DNA from: CAYVAP01 sp964343195
Lineage (GTDB): Bacteria > Bacteroidota > Bacteroidia > J057
NCBI GenBank assembly: GCA_964343195.1
Contig: CAYFIR010000011.1
Location: 1-64,000 of the forward strand
Direction of reading: 5' to 3'
Length of the DNA: 64,000 bases
Shown here: positions 63,398 to 64,000 of the stretch, piece after piece
How the letters are laid out: the number at the start of each line of letters is the position of its first letter
Position numbering within the stretch: the first letter of the stretch is position 1
Made by a program: the position numbers and the translations under genes
The notes under the pieces: generated by a model
What the model was told of the DNA's origin: nothing
Seen by the model: the letters and a program-made list of their open reading frames with translations, nothing else
Database searches by the model: none

Positions 63398-64000
63398 ATG
63401 CGGAATTTTTTCAAGCGGAAGGAGAATAAGGAAAAACTGAACCAGGGACTGGAGAAGACCAAACAGGGCTTTTTTGCGCGATTGGGTAAAGCCATTGCCG
63501 GAAAGACCAAGGTTGACGACGAGGTGCTGGATGAACTGGAAGAAGTACTGGTGGCCAGTGATGTTGGAGTCAAAACCACCATCAAGATTATCGAACGGAT
63601 TGAAGAGAGGGTTGCCAAGGAAAAATATACCAGCGCTACAGAGCTGGATTTTTTGTTGAGAAACGAAATTGAGCAATTAATCCTGGAGAGCCATCCGGAC
63701 GAAAGGGACTATTTCGAAGTGCCTGAGATAGAAGTGGAGGGTAAGAAAAAGCCTTACGTCCTCATGGTCGTAGGCGTGAATGGCGTCGGAAAAACCACTA
63801 CCATCGGGAAACTTGCCTACCGCTACCAGCAACAGGGCCTGAAAGTCCTGATGGGGGCTGGCGATACTTTTCGTGCCGCTGCCGTTGACCAACTCAGGCT
63901 CTGGTCAGAACGTGTTGGCTGCGACTTTTTCTCCAAGGGAATGCATACCGACCCGGCAGCAGTAGCCTATGAGACCGTCCAAAAAGGCGTCAATGAGGGC
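63398..64000 (+). CDS. ftsY: Signal recognition particle receptor FtsY (5' part, runs off window)
   Basis: The first 201 codons of FtsY, the SRP receptor GTPase that delivers ribosome-nascent chains to SecYEG. The ATG at 63398 starts a short basic N-terminal stretch (MRNFFKRKENKEKL) without the long acidic A-domain of E. coli FtsY. The N domain helices follow, then the G1 loop VGVNGVGKTTTIGKLAYR and GAGDTFRAAAVDQL. The reading frame is open to the last base of the window, so the rest of the GTPase is outside. No stop or frameshift is seen. A promoter-like TATATTTG lies 32 bp upstream. Confidence 0.97.
   Translation, partial: MRNFFKRKENKEKLNQGLEKTKQGFFARLGKAIAGKTKVDDEVLDELEEVLVASDVGVKTTIKIIERIEERVAKEKYTSATELDFLLRNEIEQLILESHPDERDYFEVPEIEVEGKKKPYVLMVVGVNGVGKTTTIGKLAYRYQQQGLKVLMGAGDTFRAAAVDQLRLWSERVGCDFFSKGMHTDPAAVAYETVQKGVNEG

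Noticed and set aside
63371..63892. Minus-strand frames at the right edge
   Set aside because: They lie opposite ftsY, whose GTPase motifs are in the plus-strand frame that runs off the window.

Overview
The window looks like chromosomal DNA of a Bacteroidota species, most likely from the Saprospiria (Lewinella/Saprospiraceae-like) lineage. The evidence is a TonB-dependent receptor with an N-terminal carboxypeptidase-regulatory domain, three secreted proteins with type IX secretion (T9SS) C-terminal sorting domains, a PorV/PorQ-family protein, fibre-type proteins with an N-terminal 'QGINFQAVAR' block, few Shine-Dalgarno sites, and promoters of the Bacteroidota TTTG-N19-TAnnTTTG type (best example 54236-54266). 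Genus or species cannot be assigned from sequence reading alone. The window contains one scaffold gap of exactly 100 N (39475-39574).

Layout. 1-3118: an M48 lipoprotein protease and a helical protein of unknown function, both on the minus strand. 3415-12327: an envelope/secretion trio (TonB-dependent receptor, 1328-aa T9SS cargo, PorV-like protein) with an intrinsic terminator before the last gene. 12583-17283: greA, then a 1377-residue DUF4011-like SF1 helicase fused to a C-terminal PD-(D/E)XK nuclease, an architecture associated with phage defence. 17303-19799 (minus): an ECF sigma factor overlapping a gene whose product has eight tandem ~30-residue Trp-containing helical repeats, one membrane helix and a C-terminal beta-barrel-like domain. 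20141-22359 (minus): miaE, lipB and an Nfu-type Fe-S scaffold.

22746-45862 is a plus-strand surface-protein region. It holds a 4075-aa protein of seven ~500-aa super-repeats (FG-GAP/VCBS-type blocks followed by an Fn3-like domain) with a T9SS tail. Next is a fibre protein of more than 2500 aa, interrupted by the gap, built from two classes of tandem repeat and ending in an S74-type intramolecular chaperone and coiled coil. Three small secreted proteins follow, one with a 'polymorphic toxin type 23'-like sequence.

45856-49116 (minus) is a housekeeping run: nusB, NAD-type isocitrate dehydrogenase, hemerythrin-like protein and acyltransferase. 49766-53422 (minus) encodes a symporter/histidine-kinase hybrid with a small two-helix membrane protein upstream and a lone response regulator downstream. 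53563-64000 holds a lipoprotein divergent from an ArsR regulator, coaBC, a methyltransferase, a GMC oxidoreductase with its gluconate-dehydrogenase-subunit-3 partner, an S41 protease, an outer-membrane protein, a GH5-type glycosidase, another lipoprotein, and the 5' part of ftsY running off the window.

Intergenic regions carry several short-period repeat families (7, 9, 16 and ~30 bp) that recur at separate loci. The most unusual features are the octuplicated anti-sigma-like/barrel protein, the giant modular surface proteins with recently duplicated DNA repeats, and the stand-alone helicase-nuclease.
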